NCBI GenBank assembly: GCA_023427355.1
Contig: JAEZBK010000301.1
Location: 1-5,417 of the forward strand
Length of the DNA: 5,417 nucleotides
Direction of reading: 5' to 3'
Source of the DNA: Pseudomonadota bacterium
Lineage (GTDB): Bacteria; Pseudomonadota; Alphaproteobacteria; Micropepsales; Micropepsaceae
In this document: piece after piece, positions 4,292 through 5,417 of the stretch
How positions within the stretch are numbered: position 1 is the first letter of the stretch
Layout: every line of letters begins with the position of its first letter
Notes under the pieces: generated by a model
Databases searched by the model: none
What the model saw: only the letters and a program-made list of their open reading frames with translations
What the model was told of the DNA's origin: nothing
Translations under genes and position numbers: made by a program

Positions 4292-4831
4292 TCACACCAG
4301 CACGGGATCGCCCGGCGGCTTGTTCAGCGTCACCTTGCGCGGCGCGCGGATCCGGCGGTCCTCGCCATACCAGGCCGGCCGCGCCCTGGCCCGGCGATCG
4401 GGGCCGAAAAAGGCGGGGGCCTTGATGAAGGGCCTGGGCGCCATCAGGGCGGCTTGCAGCTTCGACATCACCGTCTTGGGGCTGATCGGGCAGGTGATGA
4501 AATCGTTGGCGCCCAGGTCGCGCGCCAGCTCGACAGTGCGGCGGCGGGCATGCTCCTGGAAGACAAAGACCGGCACCAGGGGATTGAGCACCGCCTTGGT
4601 GCGCCGCACCGCCAGCGCGAACCCCAGTTCTTCCACCTGCCCGGCCGCCTCGTCGGCGAAGACGGCGTCGAAATGCTCCATCGTCAGCAGGTCCAGCGCC
4701 CGGCGCGGTTCCACGACATTGATGATCTTGATGACGCCGGCCAGGGCCAAGACCGAGCGCAGCGTCTGCGCCCCATGGGTCTTGCCCGAAAGCAGCATGA
4801 TGCGCAGTCGCGCAAATTCGGCCCGTTCCAT
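4292..4831 (-). CDS. Degenerate CheY-like receiver protein with 'FGPDRR' tail
   Basis: A 179-residue protein. Residues about 9-128 follow a receiver fold: strand 'RIMLL' (10-14), 'FDAVFAD' (54-60) placing D60 at the phosphoacceptor position, 'NPLVPVFVF' (83-91), and 'ARDLGANDFITCPISPKTVMSKLQAAL' (103-128). The tail has 'RPFIKAPAFFGPDRR', typical of an alphaproteobacterial family of small response regulators. Several active-site positions are altered: the N-terminal acidic pair is replaced by S15-G16, the Thr/Ser after strand four by Phe/Gln, and the invariant Lys before Pro by C114. Normal phosphorylation switching is therefore doubtful, and the protein may act as a pseudo-receiver. It is divergent from the lipoprotein gene. 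No clear Shine-Dalgarno precedes the ATG, and no in-frame start codon is seen in the 18 bases upstream. Confidence 0.82.
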   Translation of the reverse strand: MERAEFARLRIMLLSGKTHGAQTLRSVLALAGVIKIINVVEPRRALDLLTMEHFDAVFADEAAGQVEELGFALAVRRTKAVLNPLVPVFVFQEHARRRTVELARDLGANDFITCPISPKTVMSKLQAALMAPRPFIKAPAFFGPDRRARARPAWYGEDRRIRAPRKVTLNKPPGDPVLV

Positions 4832-4880
4832 CCACCATACCCATATTCGGGTCCGGCTGGGCCGGCCCGCTTTTGTGGCA

Positions 4881-4907
4881 GGATTTAACGCCCTTGCGCG
4901 TTAATCC
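4881..4907. promoter_or_regulatory. Inverted repeat in the divergent intergenic region
   Basis: GGATTTAACGC (4881-4891) and GCGTTAATCC (4898-4907) are complementary apart from one extra T, around a six-base centre. The repeat lies between the receiver gene and the lipoprotein gene and ends 16 bases before the lipoprotein ATG. It could be an operator or a 5' leader hairpin. The regulator is unknown. Confidence 0.4.
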
Positions 4908-4923
4908 GGGGTAAAACAGCCCC

Positions 4924-5244
4924 ATGAGAAAACGCACCGCCCTGATCCTGCTGCTGCCCCTGTTGGGCTCCTGCGCCCTGTTCGAGAGCCGCCAGACTCG
5001 CGCCATGCGCGCCACCGCCGACTACAAAGCCGGCTATACCGATGGCTGCGCCAGCGCCCGGCCCAGCGCCAATCCGCGCGAAAGCACGCAGATCCGCGAC
5101 GATGACTCGTATCGCAGCAACCGCGGCTATCGCATGGGCTGGGGCGAAGGCTTCGGCTCGTGCCGCGGCATGTCCCAGATGCAGAACCAGCCCATGGGCG
5201 GCGGCAGCGGGCTGGGGGGCGGCGGCCTGGGCGGACTGCCCTGA
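4924..5244 (+). CDS. Small lipoprotein with two Y-x-x-G-[YW] repeats
   Basis: A 106-residue protein with a short lipoprotein signal: basic MRKR, hydrophobic core ALILLLPL, and lipobox L14-G-S-C17, so it should be processed and lipidated at C17 and sit in the inner or outer membrane facing the periplasm. The mature part has two related motifs, Y34-K-A-G-Y-T-D-G-C42 and Y69-R-M-G-W-G-E-G-F-G-S-C80, whose cysteines could form a disulfide, then a Gly/Met-rich tail. An in-frame TAA at 4912-4914 rules out an upstream start. No strong Shine-Dalgarno is seen. It resembles uncharacterised alphaproteobacterial lipoproteins; function unknown. Confidence 0.82.
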   Translation: MRKRTALILLLPLLGSCALFESRQTRAMRATADYKAGYTDGCASARPSANPRESTQIRDDDSYRSNRGYRMGWGEGFGSCRGMSQMQNQPMGGGSGLGGGGLGGLP

Positions 5245-5368
5245 CCGCGCCCGGTCCGGCCACGCCCCGGCCATTGCTCCGTACACGGCGCAAAGGCGCG
5301 ATCCTGCCTGCCCGCCCGGTGTCCCGTCACCCGCACGCGCATGAGCCGCCGGGCCCGGCCGGCTGCCC

Positions 5369-5389
5369 GCGCGGCCTTTGCGGCCGCGC
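5369..5389 (+). terminator. GC-rich hairpin downstream of the lipoprotein gene
   Basis: GCGCGGCC (5369-5376) and GGCCGCGC (5382-5389) form a perfect 8-bp stem with a five-base loop. No T run follows, and it lies 125 bp after the stop, so terminator function is uncertain. An open + frame beginning at ATG 5341 runs through it to the window end, but has no ribosome site and arginine/alanine-rich composition. I otherwise see no gene in 5245-5417. Confidence 0.25.
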
Positions 5390-5417
5390 TGAACCCACGC
5401 CCCTGCCTGCCTAGTGG

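Noticed and set aside
4885..4904. Possible CtrA site (TTAA...TTAA) before the lipoprotein gene
   Set aside because: The two TTAA half-sites are 12 bp apart rather than the seven needed for the CtrA consensus.
4278..5015. 245-codon minus frame spanning the receiver gene, the intergenic region and the lipoprotein start
   Set aside because: It is out of frame with the recognised receiver domain and crosses the divergent promoter region; low-complexity Ala/Gly/Arg composition.
5341..5417. Start of a + strand gene at the right edge (MSRRARPAARAAF...)
   Set aside because: No ribosome site, Arg/Ala-rich composition and a perfect GC hairpin inside it; too short to judge.
1..5417. CRISPR array, tRNA or rRNA genes
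   Set aside because: No regularly spaced repeats and no recognisable structural RNA signatures on either strand.

Overview
The window looks like a GC-rich alphaproteobacterial chromosome. Two host genes point there: a short stand-alone protein with the DnaA domain IV DNA-binding signature, translationally coupled to a DUF6456 protein, and a small receiver-domain protein ending in the 'RPF...FGPDRR' tail typical of alphaproteobacteria. No genus can be assigned from this sequence.

Layout. (1) 1-173 is probably the 3' end of an unrecognised + strand gene. (2) 170-1275 on the - strand is the coupled pair, DnaA-C-like then DUF6456. (3) 1327-4076 is a complete 2750-bp IS1595-family transposon. It has perfect 24-bp terminal inverted repeats, a perfect 8-bp target duplication (ACAATTAT at 1319-1326 and 4077-4084), and an apparently intact DDE transposase at 3060-4007 (-). 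(4) 4085-4291 is host intergenic DNA. (5) 4292-4831 (-) is a degenerate receiver protein, and 4924-5244 (+) is a small lipoprotein divergent from it. 5245-5417 shows no clear gene.

The main point of interest is that the IS carries about 1.6 kb of cargo between its left end and the transposase: a small two-helix membrane protein (1509-1721, +); a 48-aa ORF coupled to it by ATGA (1718-1864, +); a convergent MltR-like helical protein with an RNxxxH motif (1695-2417, -); a divergent zinc-ribbon protein whose GTG start lies inside the MltR-like reading frame (2405-2644, +); and a 43-aa basic protein (2751-2882, -). This stretch is visibly less GC-rich than the flanks, which supports horizontal origin. 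The packing is unusual: both ends of the MltR-like gene overlap oppositely oriented genes.

The IS inserted 51 bp upstream of the DnaA-like/DUF6456 operon start codon. It therefore separates that operon from its original upstream DNA, including a strong inverted repeat (4084-4113), and may have changed its expression. IS1595-family elements with passenger genes are known as a class. What this cargo does is unknown; I suggest, as inference only, a regulatory or toxin/defence-type module.
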